Source: Lanius collurio (taxonomy: Eukaryota > Chordata > Aves > Passeriformes > Laniidae). Taken from it: DNA of 64,000 bases. Within the stretch, counting starts at the first letter, position 1; every line of letters starts with the position of its first letter. Where the stretch lies: the NCBI GenBank assembly GCA_020086605.1, contig JACBWW010000018.1, positions 13,751,647-13,815,646 of the forward strand. Reading direction: 5' to 3'. The notes beneath the pieces were generated by a model, which was not told the origin of the DNA, did not search any database, and saw only the letters and a program-made list of their open reading frames with translations. Below are positions 42,391 through 54,182 of the stretch, one piece after another. Both the position numbers and the translations under genes were made by a program.

Positions 42391-45300
42391 TAAGTAAAAA
42401 TTGGAAGATGTGTGAGTTCCAGCATGATGCCCAAAGAGGTGATGCATGTTTTTAAGAGTTTTTTAAGCTGCTGTGTAACCATAATGATTCGTTGTACAGA
42501 AGTGCTGAGTTCCTGCAACCCAGGGCCATCTGATATGACCTAAATAATTCAAGGGCAGGAAAGCTACATAACATAGAATCTTTGCTGATAACAAAGCAAT
42601 AATCTCCTTTCTGTGAGGAAATGACAGGTTTGAAATTGCCTTGTGCTTCCAGGCTTTAAACTTGGCAGCATGTCGGTTCTTGTAAATGTTTCACTCCAGA
42701 AGAGTCTGGCAATCCATTATTAGCAGCTTAATTCACTGTCAAGCATGTGGGCAACAACATTTGGACAAGAGCAATGAAGCATCAGCTGTTAGTCTGCTGC
42801 AACTCCCCACGTGTTAGATATCAGGAAATTTTTCTGACATAGGGATATATTTCATGTATTGTGGGTCACTCTTCTGGTGAGAACAGCAATTCCAGCAAAG
42901 TCTGGGCTTTGCAGAATCTCTTTTCCCTGTCTGAGGCAAAGTTCCACTGTCCCATGGACAGAGGAAAAAGGAGCTTTTTACAGTAAAAAGAAACATGATG
43001 AATATTGACATGTGAGAGCCCAAAATTCATGTCAGCCTGAAAAAATCACTGATGGTTAAAAGTGTGTGTCTGCTACCTGGATAATCTTTGCTAGCAGTCA
43101 GCTTGAAGGGAGCATCTTGGTTGATGCTAATTTCTGATAAACATATAGTTCAATTCTTTTTTTTTTTAACTGAGTAATTAACAGTAATGAACAATTAAAA
43201 ATAGCTTTAGGAATATCATCATGCTCTTAAACAGGAAATTACTAAACTCATTGTAAGCTTATCTGCTGCAAAAAAGATTCAGTCAGCTCTTCTATTTATA
43301 ACAGCATCTCCCTCCACTAATTAGCAGCATTAGCATTCACAGGCGGTTCACGAGGAGTATCCAAAGACCCTCCTCTCCTGGTCTGGGCCTGGAGATTTTG
43401 CATTACATTCCCATTAGCTCATGGACACTTTCTACTACCTGTGTCCTCAATAAGTCAAGATTTTCTCATCTCTTTTCTCTGTGCTTCTGTCACAGCCAAA
43501 GTATATTTTGCCAGGAAGCCACAGCTCTGTATGTGGGCACAATGGCACCCAGCACAAAATTCTGGCCAAAGTCATCACTGTCCCCAAGCCCTCAGCCTGC
43601 TGGCTCTATTATCTACAGCTCCTTTGCGGAGCCAACGTAGTAAGCAAGAGTTGTTCAGCAGGAATAATATTAGATTTTTTTGCCTATGCCTAAGTGACAG
43701 AGAGAAAAGTCCTTCCAGAGCAGTGGGGGAAAGTCAAATTATTCCAAATATTTGCCAAGAGCAGGAGAGATGTTTTCACAAAGGGTTTGCAGTAAGGAAA
43801 GAAAATGAGGAGGAATATGCCCTAAAATACTTCTCCTTGCTGGGCTGTTTGTCTTCTAGGAAATAACAGACTGAGATTGCACCGGGAAGCCAGCTCAAGC
43901 TGCAAGGGGAAAAGTTGTGAAGTGAGAAAGGTTGGCTTGGGGAGAGATAAGACACTGTGGAGTTGGCAGTGATGCAGTAAAAGGTGGAGGGAGGAGTGGG
44001 GGTGGAAATCCCATCCTAGATTTAACACTCGGGGAACTGCAAAGCTGTGCATGGAATAGAAGTCAGGCAGCTCTTCAAAAATAGGCTGGGAAATCCAGTA
44101 AAGATACAAGCTGTGCTAGTAGCTGCTTATGAAGCCAGGACCTCTGAGGAAAGGGCTGTGAGCATTTGCATTGCCAGGAGGTGTGCAGAAATCACTGCAC
44201 CATGCTCTGACTATTTACACAATGATTTTCCTGGCTTCAGAAGGTGTTCAGACTGCCCCTTTGAGAAACTCATTTTGTATTTATAAGGCTTTATGAACTT
44301 GCAAAATTTTTCAGAACTTCTGATCTGTGTGTAATTTCCCATGCTTTTCTTCAAGTGCTTTTCCTCTCCATAACAATGTGTTATTAACTTCCAAAATCTT
44401 ATTGCATGACTGTAAAATTCATGTGAGGTTTCAGAGCATTGAGTCTCAGTGGTGCAAACTGATCCATCAGAACCAAAGGAAAACATGCTCTGGGAAACAA
44501 GAGAGGGCAGGAGGGCTACAATAATTCTTCATAAGAAGAAAAGAAACTTGGAGTTTTTTAATAAAAGGAGCACACAGCCATGTTCTTTATTCACAGGGGG
44601 GAGGTAAAGTGAAGGAGAAAGGTAGAAGGAATGCAAAGATCAAAAAGGGGAAGAAAGCAATTTTTGGCTGGCTCCAGATTATTCTTCATACTGAAGACTG
44701 GGTGCTGTGAAACTCATCCATGAATGTCCTTAGGACATGTTGTTTCATGGCCAATACTTAATCTGCAGCCAAACAAATGCACACAAGCATCCAAACTTTT
44801 CCCTAATATGTTGGGAGGTTCCCAGTAAGATTTGTCACACACCTTGAAATGCAGCCCATGAACCCACTTCCCAGCCATCCCATGCTTCAAAGATTTGTGG
44901 ATGGCAAAGGTAGAACAAAGCATTCACACTTCCTGCATGATACAGACCAGAGAATACCAGTTAGCACATTTTAGATCAGTACAATAATTCTCATTAGTAT
45001 CAGTTTATCAGAAGGAAAGTCACTCAGTTGTAGGAAAAAAATAGGCTACGGAGAATCTATTCTCCCATCTGTCTTGGTACTAATGACCTTCTTGCTGAGC
45101 AGTTCAGCTCTGACTTAAGATTCAATTTTTCTAGGTTTGGAAATTGTCAAAATGCCTGGGTGAGGCTCTCCAACCTTTGTAATAGAAAGGAGCTGACATT
45201 AGCTGATTATAACAGCATTTCTAGCTCGAGCATATCTGCATCTCTGAAAATACTATGAATTTTGACAGGTTTTCAATACATTTGTCCACCCACAGAGCTG

Positions 45301-48300
45301 ATGTCCTCTCACTTGCTGGAGGAAGCTATAGAGGATAGATTTCCTTTGGCTCAAAAGAGATGTCTGAGTAGCAGCAAAGTCTGCTCTTCCACAGTCATTT
45401 CAATTAGCAGGGAATAGCCTGAGAATCCATGGGCTGTTACAGTCAATCAGTGGCCAGAAGCAATTTGAGAGCCTGGTTGGGTGTTTCTTCATCCTGCATC
45501 CCTCAGACAGCCCAGCTCTCATGGTGGGAAGAGCCAGAACTGCCTCTTGCTGAGGTACATGATTTAAAGGCATCCTCTCTTCACTGACACAAGTTTATCA
45601 CAGGGTGGGAGCAGGATGACATTCCAGACTTAGTGGTATAGAGGGGGTGGCAGCACTAGTGAAGTCCAGATCAATGAAATGAGCCAGGCTCCACCTGCCC
45701 CACCTCTGCCCAGACTGTACAGCCAGCCAGCTCGGTCCTACTGTTGCTCCCAACACCTCCTCCTCTCATCCCACCTCTTCTCCTACAACCACCTCCCCAT
45801 GGAGGGGCACCCTGGCAGAGGCAGCTCTGGTGCCATGTGTGTCTGTCGCTTGTTGCACTGGGTGTTGGGACTGTGAATCTAAAACCAAACTCCTGCCTTC
45901 ATCCCCACCCTGGATCCTACCGTGCTCCTCACCCGCAGTAAGAGTGGCAGTATTGGGGCATCTTGCTTTTTGTGACATTACTTATGGAACAAGGGAGAAA
46001 CCCCAGCACTGCCCCACACTTTGGGCATGCACCCCTGGCCCCATGCTCCCAGGGGCCCTGCTGGAAGGCACATTTCCCTAGTCCTCCTGCACGTTGCTCT
46101 TCTAGCCCTGCTTGGGAGGGGAGGAAGGAAGGTGGGGAGATCTGATATTGGCTCTTCCTACTCTGCAGCTTAGAAATATAAGAGCTGTGAAAGTAATCAG
46201 TTGGTGAAATTTCCCTCTGTAGGAGTCACAGCCAGTGAAATAGGCATTAGAAAAAGATGAATGTGGCAGGTCTGATTAATCCAGGTGCTTTTCCTGAATA
46301 ACGATAATTGGGGTTTAGCGTGGCTATACATATAAAATCAAATTTAATCAGCAAATGGACTGCCTCCAAACTTACTGCCAACCCACCCTCACATTTATCT
46401 AGGACTACTGCTATAATTTCATTGAAATTGAAGTTTTCACCCTGAAAATTTATTCTTTCACCTTTGATGGCATTTTAATCCTTTCCTTTGCGAAATACAA
46501 ATTCAGCCTTTCTAAGAAGGGGAGCTGCATGTTCCCGTGCCTGGTCCTGTCAAGAGGCATGAAGGATCAGTGAACTTTACCTCACCTTTGGCCATAGGAC
46601 TCTGTTAATTCACAGCTTAGAAGGCGAAAACAGCAGGGCAATGCACTGAGTGTCAGCTGGAGCTGCCAGCAGGAAAATTTACCTGAATATTCAAACCAGA
46701 GGAAAAGGCTACATCAGCTCAAGGAGCAGCCCTGCTAGCTGCTAATTGTGGTTGGCCTTTATCTCCAGTGGCTTTCTCAGTTACAGAAAATGTAATATGG
46801 CTCGTTAATACTGTAGCACACAGCCACAAGTGTAATTACACTAATTACTTCTCTCAGCTATCCCAATCATAAGCGTCTAAGCACCATCCCTTTGGATAGT
46901 CAGAGGACCTGAAGAGGACACTTGAAATGCATCCTGCTCTTATGATGACATGGAAGAGCATCAGATATTCTCCAAGTGGTTATGAGGCAACTCCAAGGCA
47001 TTTAGTATTACCTTGTTATTTACCTGATGTTGTGTGGCTTAAAAAGCAGCCTTCTGCCTCACAACACCAGTGCAACCCAAACTGTGCCCCAAAAGAGGGA
47101 TAAACCCAGCAAACCAGAGCTCAAACCTCCCTTGCCAGCAGTTGGTAGCTGTGGTTTGACTCCAGCTCCCAGACCTACTCAACAATCCCTGGCATCCCAA
47201 CGTGCCTGGCTTGGCTCTGCTCACAGACAACAGATAGAGCTTCTGACCTGCAGCCAAGCTATTGCCTGGATTGCTTGGCTGTAACCATCAGTAATGAGGT
47301 TCTGAACTCTTTGAATTGTTGCCTGCAGAGGCTTATACATGCACATATATGTGTATATATACATACACATGCTTTGACATGTACAAACTGCTTCTTTCAG
47401 CTTCAATGAAAATATTATTGAAGCCTGTGGCTAAGTGACAGGGAAGGACCTGGATGCATTAGGGAAAATGAATAAGAAGAATGGCTGTTTGCCTCATCAT
47501 TTCCACCAGAAAACAGGACCAGTGCCTGCACAATCCTGGAAAGAGGGAGCAATGCTCCTGGCTTGTAAATCAGGGGCTGCATTACAAGGGAATTAATGGA
47601 GTTTGGTCATTCCTACAGATGTGGTGTTACTGAGGGACAAGAAAATAAGCTGTGTGTATGTACAGACACTGAATTTCAGTGCAGCCCAGTCATTTGAGCT
47701 CAGCCTTCTTTATCTTACGACCAGCCTTGGAGTGGCATCCCTCCTCTGTGGGCTCTGCTGCCTGTGAGGGCTTGGCACAAATACTTAACAAGCCAAGAGC
47801 TGGCTCCAAAAGGATGAAAAAAAGTGGGAAAGCAGCCACTACCCCAGAGGGACAAGATACAGATGCTGGGGGTCATCAGTCATGGTGGTGCAGGGCACAC
47901 GTTCTTATTGACCCGGATCCAAGCCAGATGCTTCTTTTTTTCCTTCTCTTTCTTGTTGCCCTCTTAAATAGGCTCTTCTTGTCTGGTTCTGGGGTGAGCA
48001 CAGCCACAGGGAGAAAGAAGAGAAATACATGCCCTGCCAGTTCCTGAGCATTTTCCAGTGATCAGCTTCTGATATTGGCTGATCTTCAGCCATTCCCCAG
48101 CAGAGGTGAGGAATATGATGTGAAGTACAAGACTGACAGCAGGACAATTCCTGTTCTTAGTCCTTTTGTGCATCCCCTAGGACTAGCCACTCACTTGAGG
48201 GATTCCTAGGACCTCTGGACCAAAGTATGACTGCCACTCTAGAGCCACATCTCCTCTCACAGATCTCTGCATAACCTTTATAGTCTTTTGCCTTTTACAA

Positions 48301-49202
48301 TATTTTCCAGCTTTGTGTTTTGTCAAACTTTGTCTGCTGCTAGCTGCAGGGCAGGGATGATTCTCCACTCTCTTGCTCCTTTTCACTGGAGTAAGTTGCT
48401 GATCTAATGTGTCCGTGTTCATTGCTGGCCATCCAAGACCTCTTTCTGTATTTCACAAGTCACTCTGAACTAATTTGTCTTGGCATTTATAATGAAAAAA
48501 GAACCATTATTTACTTCCAGAATTTCAACTACTCAAATGATATTTTTATTAAGAGAATCACTTTCAAATATCACCATAGGTGAAATATAATATGCTGATA
48601 TTGTCCCCTTACTTCCAACTTGTGAAGAGCCTAAGAGATAGTGTTATTACACTGCTCTTTAAGAGCACAGACCAGTGGTCCTGGGCCTGCTCCTCCCCTC
48701 TGCCCAACCTGCAGTGGCTGGTACAAGGGATGATGGAGCACATCCCACTCTGTCTCACTTTGAAGCTGCCTATGCAAAGCACACGGATAGGGCTGCTGGA
48801 ATCACATTACATGTGACAGACTACAGATTATACTTGTAAATGTTTGCAGAGTGGAAGAGTTAATGGAAACAGACAGATGCTTCCATGGATTAAATCTGGT
48901 TTTGCCCTGCAATGTGGGAACAGTTCTGCAGCAGGTACACCCCATGGTGACTGTTCACTAGTACAGTGACACATACTGATGTGGCATAGCTCTGCCACTG
49001 CTTTGGCACAAAAAAAACTTGGTCCAAGCTAGGCTTTCTACTCTTAATCAGAAATAGTATCACTTCTGCCCAAACAGGATATAAAATTCCAACCTACATA
49101 AGGTGAAACAAACCCCAAGGTGTTCTTCAAGCTCACTGGACATTAATTGTATCAAGTACCAGCTGAACACTTTCCTAGGGCTTACAATGTTCATAGAGCT
49201 AC
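42391..49202. other. Intergenic, no gene recognised
   Basis: No supported exon or complete mobile element. It contains a T run near 43158-43168 and a TA/CA-type tract at 47338-47370. A TAAT-rich stretch at about 46260-46500, and a second TAAT cluster at 46800-46850, could be regulatory. Confidence 0.5.
47338..47370. repeat. (TA)/(CA) mixed microsatellite
   Basis: Alternating purine-pyrimidine tract of mixed CA, TA and TG units. Confidence 0.7.
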
Positions 49203-49357
49203 ACTGCACCCATCCTGCACAAATCTCACACCCATCCCTCACCAATCCTGCACGTATCCTACACCAATCCAGCACCCATCGTGCAGCAGTTGTGCAGCAA
49301 TCTGGCCCCCATCATGCACCCATCATGCACACATCCTGCACCCATCCAGCACCCACT
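49203..49357. repeat. Minisatellite A, ~10-bp CACCCATC-type unit
   Basis: Degenerate repeats of a CACCCATCNTG-like unit, for example CACCCATCATG and CACCCATCCAG, run for about 150 bp. The copies vary but the phase is clear by eye. This is the left part of the 49.2-50.4 kb minisatellite cluster. Confidence 0.8.
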
Positions 49358-49358
49358 G

Positions 49359-49389
49359 ACTCAGCCCCACATGGACTCAGGACCCATGG
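49359..49389. repeat. Minisatellite C, first two units
   Basis: Two copies of the 15-bp ACTCAGCACCCATGG-type unit, lying between minisatellite A and the first block of minisatellite B. Confidence 0.7.
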
Positions 49390-49516
49390 AAAACTGCAGG
49401 ATTGGACCCGGAAGAGTGCAGGACTAGACACAGAAGAGAGCAGGACTAGTCCAAGAAGAGTTCAAGATTGGACCAGGAAAAGTGCAGGATTGGACCCTGG
49501 AAGAGAGCAGGATTAG
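49390..49516. repeat. Minisatellite B, first block (~22-bp unit)
   Basis: Five to six copies of a unit close to GAAGAGTGCAGGATTGGACC plus two variable bases. The unit returns in a much longer block from 49731. Confidence 0.9.
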
Positions 49517-49730
49517 ACTCAGCACCACATGGACTTGGCACCACTGGGCCGAGAAACACGTGGACCCAGCACCCAGAGACTCAGAACCACTGGACTCAGC
49601 ACCCACGGACACAGCACCTCTGGGCTCAGCACCCACAGACTCTTCACCCATAGGCTCAGCCCCACTGGATGTAGCACCATCCGGAGTCAGGACCACACAG
49701 ACTCGGAGCCCATGGACTCAGCACCACTGG
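49517..49730. repeat. Minisatellite C, main block (15-bp unit, ~14 copies)
   Basis: About fourteen copies of a 15-bp unit such as ACTCAGCACCCACGG. Most units keep exactly 15 bp, so one + strand frame stays open through the whole block and would read as a five-residue repeat (DSAPT/GSAPT-like). No start context, promoter or splice site suggests that it is translated. Confidence 0.9.
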
Positions 49731-50416
49731 AAGAGTGCAGGATTGGACCCTGGAAGGGAGCAGGATTAGTCCCGGAAGTGTTCAGGATTGGACCCAGAAA
49801 AGACCAGGATGGACCTTAAAGGCAGAGTAGGATTGGACTCAGGAAGAGAGCAGGATTGAACCTGGAAAAATGCAGGATTGGACCCAGGAAAAGATAAGGA
49901 TTGCATGCTTAGGGAGAGCAGGATTTGACCCGGAAGAGTACAGGATTGGAGCCAGAAAAGTACATGATTGGACCCTGGAAGAGAGCAGGATTTGTCCCAG
50001 AGGAGTTCAGGATTGAACCCCAAAAAAATGCAGGCTTGGACCCTGGAAGAGTGCATGATTGGACCCTTAAGGACTGTGGGATTGGACCCTTGAGGAGTGT
50101 GGGACGAGACCCGTAAAGTGCAGGATTAGACCCTGGAAGAGAGCAGAATTGGACCCAGGAAGAGCCCATGATTAGACCTGGAAAAGATCAGGGTTGGACC
50201 CTTAAGGAGTGTGGGATTGGACCCTGAAAGGGACCAGGACTGGACCCTGGAAGAGCCCATGATTAGACCTGGAAAAATTGCAGGATTGGACCCTTAAGGA
50301 GTGCGGGATTGGCCCTGGAAGAGAGCAGGATTAGTCCAAGAAGAGTTGAGGATTGGACCTGAAAAATTGCAGGATTGGACCCTGTAGGAGAGCAGGATTG
50401 GACCTGAAAAATCCTT
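49731..50416. repeat. Minisatellite B, main block (~22-bp unit, ~30 copies)
   Basis: About thirty diverged copies of the unit built on GAAGAG(A/T)GCAGGATTGGACC, with variants such as CCCTTAAGGAGTGTGGGATT. Some variants recur at several-unit spacing, which suggests higher-order duplication. It ends about 10 bp before the LTR-like element. Confidence 0.92.
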
Positions 50417-50425
50417 TTATTTGGG

Positions 50426-50638
50426 TGTTATGATAGATATGCTAATTAGAAAGACCTATAATGTGAAACCAGATCTTTCTGGGGCATTTGATGTAGGCAT
50501 TGGCAGGTGCATTGGGGTGCATTTGCGGGTGCACTTCAGTGCACCTGACCTGGACGTGTGCACCAAGGATCCTTAAAATAAACACCAAAGTAAAGTCCTT
50601 TTCCCCCTTCTAACCGTGTCCGACTCTTGAATTTAACA
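50426..50638 (+). mobile_element. Solo or fragmentary LTR-like element (213 bp)
   Basis: The element starts TGTTATGATAG and ends TTTAACA. Its TGTTA/TAACA ends form the perfect 5-bp inverted repeat typical of retroviral LTRs. An AATAAA lies at 50577-50582, leaving about 56 bp as a possible U5. I see no clear target-site duplication (flanks TTGGG and CCAGG), no tRNA primer site after it and no good polypurine tract before it. It is therefore a decayed solo LTR or a rearranged fragment. The family is not recognised with certainty. Confidence 0.55.
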
Positions 50639-50639
50639 C

Positions 50640-51370
50640 CAGGAAAAGGCATCAGTGCAGGTCTGGATTCAGGACCTGGGAGAAGATTGCTTCATGCAAT
50701 TGATTATAAAACTGTATATTGCTTTCAGCTGGCAATTGTTCAATGTTGGTATAACAGAGATTCAGGAGTTTAAGATGGTACTAATGTTAAGGCCTTTTCA
50801 GCAGCACCTGTTACTTCAATTAGGACTAGACGTGAAATAAGCATTGCCTGTTTTTGAGCATTTGCTATATTATTGTCACCAGATAAAAGGTCTAATGTTA
50901 GGTAATTGTTGTCAAAATCCAGAAAATTATCTGGAGTTTGCCACAGAAGTTGCAATAAATCAGATAAAATTAGCATCCATTGTTGTTTCCACAACACAAA
51001 TTCACCAGTAGTGAGAAGGGATTGCATTAGAGTAGTTAAATCATGAGGAAGTAACAGCTGCATTGAAAAGGAAGCATGCAGCAGGCACCTATCAGCCATC
51101 CTGCAGCCAGGTTCTGCTGCTGGTTCTGGTGGTGCTGATGTTGGGGATGCAGGGGGGAGTTGAGGCTGGAGTATGAATATCTGCAAAGGAAGAGCATGGC
51201 TGTGGGAAATGGAGCTGCTTGGGAGCATGGATGGTAAGCTGAGGTGGTGTCTGCTCTGATTTTTCTTGTACTTGGAAAAGCTGCTTTTGTTTGAGGCTTA
51301 ATCTCTTGTTGAGAGGTGCTGAGGAGCAGCAGAGGGTTTGTATTTAGGCAAAGCAAGTGAGAAAGCAAAC
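50640..51370 (-). pseudogene. Endogenous retrovirus gag remnant (class II, beta-like capsid)
   Basis: The - strand has an open frame at 50770-51228 (152 codons). It has a Pro-rich first part followed by a region resembling the N-terminal capsid domain of beta-like retroviral Gag: a LMQSLLTTGEF stretch running into VLWKQQW, then hydrophobic helices. Capsid-like sequence continues towards 50640 in another frame after an in-frame stop. A second overlapping frame (51036-51368) seems to hold the preceding Gag region, so at least two frame breaks are present. No pro, pol or env is seen on the 3' side, where the remnant stops at the LTR-like element. It is non-functional and truncated. The capsid call rests on motif pattern and not on an alignment. 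Confidence 0.6.
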
Positions 51371-51850
51371 CTCCTCAAACTTGGGGAGAGAGCTGTGCTA
51401 GTGCAAGACCTGGCAGTTTAAGGAGCTTTCAGTAGAGTTGCTTCACTTGATGCCGCGGGAGTGAAATGTTGACCTGAGTTTGAAACAAGTACCAGGAGAG
51501 ACTTTTCCAGTGTAAAGTGCAGCGCTGAGCCTGGTGGTAGGTGGTTAATGTGTTCTGTGTCCTGGCACAATCTCACTTCTGTTGAGCATTTATATCGGGA
51601 AGAGGGGGATGAGTGGCAGAGCTGGGTACTGTGCCTGACCCAGGCTGAGGGATAGAAGGGAAAGGGCTGTGGGATCCGGCTTTTGCATTTATAACAAATT
51701 TGCTTTTTTGTGTTTTACCTGTCTGCTGCTTTTTGGCAACAGAGAGATAGAACACATGCATGCATGTTTCAGCTTAATAAAATCTGCGGCTTTACTGCTG
51801 CCTAAGGATTTGTGATAATGTTACTTGTTACCTCGAGTCAGATGAGTGGC
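51371..51850 (-). mobile_element. Possible 5' extension of the ERV remnant
   Basis: A - strand frame at 51573-51761 (62 codons) is Pro/Ser-rich and could be the matrix or linker part of the same decayed Gag. The evidence is weak. No matching 5' LTR or primer-binding site is recognised to the right. Confidence 0.25.
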
Positions 51851-53389
51851 CTTGCAATGCTTCCTGTCTGTCTGGTGAGGCTGTGGCTGGCAGGGACAGC
51901 CCAGGGAGGACTGCGGTATTGCTGGGGACCACAGGCCTTGTGGTGCACGATGCTGATGTGTCCCAGCATCCAGAGAAACCCCACATCTCCAGGGAAGAAC
52001 TGAGCCTGCCAGGAGGCATCTTACTCTCAGCACAGCAGCCTCGAGCAAGGAGAGTAGTGCCGGTGGTGGAGCTGGTCCGAGACTCCCCAGAAACCATTAA
52101 ATGCAGCTGAAATGTGACTTGATACTTAGAGCTCAGACCACAGGTTCTCAGAACCACTTTGCAGAGTCTTTTGTTTATTAATGGCTGGAGATGCTGCATA
52201 CCTCTTCTTATATATTTTTCCTTTCTTTTTTTTTTCCCCCTTTATATATAAAATCCCTGCCTTCCCGGATGAATGATGGGATGCCTGTGATTACAGCAAG
52301 AATCATGCTCCCTGGCAAAGGCATACTTGTGACCTGGAGGTGTAGAGGCACCTATCATACTCTGAAGGCCACAAAAACTTCTCAATATCACAAAAAGCTG
52401 TCAGTGGAGAGGCAAGCTCTTGTGATATGGTCCCTTCCCTGCTAGGAATCAGGCTGAGCTAAAATCACCCTGAAAATTAATCTCTAAAGTTCACTTAAAT
52501 TAAATAATTATCTGTGTTAAATTAGAACACTTGAAACAGTATAGCACTATAATTTTCCCTCAACTTGAGAATAAATATTCATCTTTCCAAGATCTACAGA
52601 ACACTTCTCCAAAGGTGTTATCCCCTTATTTTATCTTCAACTGCTGCAAAACATAGACTTTTACTTCCTGCTATATATAAAAAAAAGGCATATCTTATTA
52701 AGCAAAACCCACAAGCTAAATACTTTTTTTTTGTATTTTTCAAATCTGAAACAAATTTCTCCTGGCTTCAAGGATCTTCCCCAGGACTCATTTAATTGTA
52801 AACCTGGACTTGTACAACCCTTATTAATTCAACAGTGTTAAAGGACATGTTATTTGATTATATGAGTTTGCTCTTCAGTAGCACAACACTTAGCCATTAT
52901 ACAAATAGACAGAGATAAGTTATAATTACTTCAGGAATGTTCTGAAGATCACTTGTAATTGGCAACAGCAACAAAAAACCCTCCCTAATTCATTTAATTA
53001 GCCAAGTGATGGGTATTATGACTTGTAAAACCTATCTAAGCTTATTGATAAGGAATAATTATTAAAAGCAGCTTCTGTTTAATGAAGGAACAGCAGCAGA
53101 TACTTTATAAACAGTGTTAGATCTGCATGTCTCTGATTAGGGTGGGCGTTGTCATTTTTGCTCTCTTTTGTTCTGCTGTAGTGCTTTAAAGGGTCTGCAG
53201 CCGGGCAATAAAGGTAGTCCTGGGCTTCTGCAAAGATTATGGGCTGTTCATGACAAATTAGCTGAAGATCAGGTCCAAAAGTGCTGTTTTCAGTCCTGTG
53301 CCGTAATAACACCTACGTGCTGAAAGGATAAATTAATGTATGAATGCCCCCAGAAGAGAGTTACTTCAAAATGCCAGGTATGATGACCT
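51851..53389. other. Intergenic, nothing recognised
   Basis: AT-rich over much of its length, with no supported gene or repeat family. Confidence 0.5.
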
Positions 53390-53960
53390 GAGCGTTCCCA
53401 TTTCAGGTTATTGAAGGATATTATCATTTGCACAAGGTCTGGAAATTAGTCTCACACTGTGCTTTTAATGACAAGGGAATATCATGATTTGGAAATCTAA
53501 GCAACTCATCAGGAGGTTGGGCTCTTAAATGACGTTTAAATTGAATGGCGGGTAAGATGTTCTCCAGAGCATCCTCTATCAGCTTTTTTTTAAGTTTTGC
53601 CAATCTCAGGGTAAAAACTATAATTAATTTCTCCTTTTCAAACATTTAAATTATAATTAAAGACAACATACATAATAAGAAAGTTTTCTCTTGATATTAC
53701 ATGCAATATTGGAGGCAATTATTATAATTTTAGCTTGTGGTTTTTATCATTTAGAATGTTAATCTCCCTGTTACTCTGAGAGATTGAGGAAAAAAAATGG
53801 AAAAAAATTTGTAATTGGTTTTTCCAAATAAAAGTGCTTTTGAGCACAACTTGAAGGTGGCATGCATCTAATTTTGATGAACGTATTTAATAGGCAATGA
53901 CTACAAAATAAACTTCGTTCTTGTTCTCAAGAGGTTTTCTCCCTTTAAGAAGTACTTTTG
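53390..53960. promoter_or_regulatory. Candidate conserved non-coding element, TAAT-rich
   Basis: An AT-rich but not low-complexity stretch with repeated homeodomain core motifs (AATTATAATTAAAG near 53650, ATTATTATAATTTT near 53718, TAATTGG near 53813, CTAATTTTGATG near 53868). This texture is common in vertebrate developmental enhancers in gene deserts. Conservation was not measured, so the call is inference. Confidence 0.3.
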
Positions 53961-54070
53961 CTAATTAAACAAAGGTGAAAGAATATCATACACAAAATAG
54001 CATTTTCTCATTAACTGGGTATTGTACAGATTCATCTGGATACAGCTTTGCTGAATTTTAGCCTTGATCA

Positions 54071-54182
54071 GAGAATCACAGAATATGCTTAGTTGGAAGG
54101 GACCCACAAGGGTCACCAAGTCCAACTCCTGGCCCTGCATAGCACCACCCTCAAGAGTTGCACCACGCTGCCCACTGTGCCA
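54071..54182 (-). mobile_element. CR1 LINE 3' fragment
   Basis: GAATCACAGAAT, then AGTTGGAAGGGACCCACAAG and TCACCAAGTCCAACTCCTGG, is antisense CR1 3'-end sequence. It ends in a different subfamily body (CTGCATAGCACCACCCTCAA) from the 11-kb copy. It lies on the - strand and is 5'-truncated. Confidence 0.88.

Noticed and set aside
49060..50169. Many open frames across the 49-50 kb minisatellites
   Set aside because: They follow from repeat units lacking stop codons in some frames. Frames on both strands are open, which points to repeat structure and not coding.
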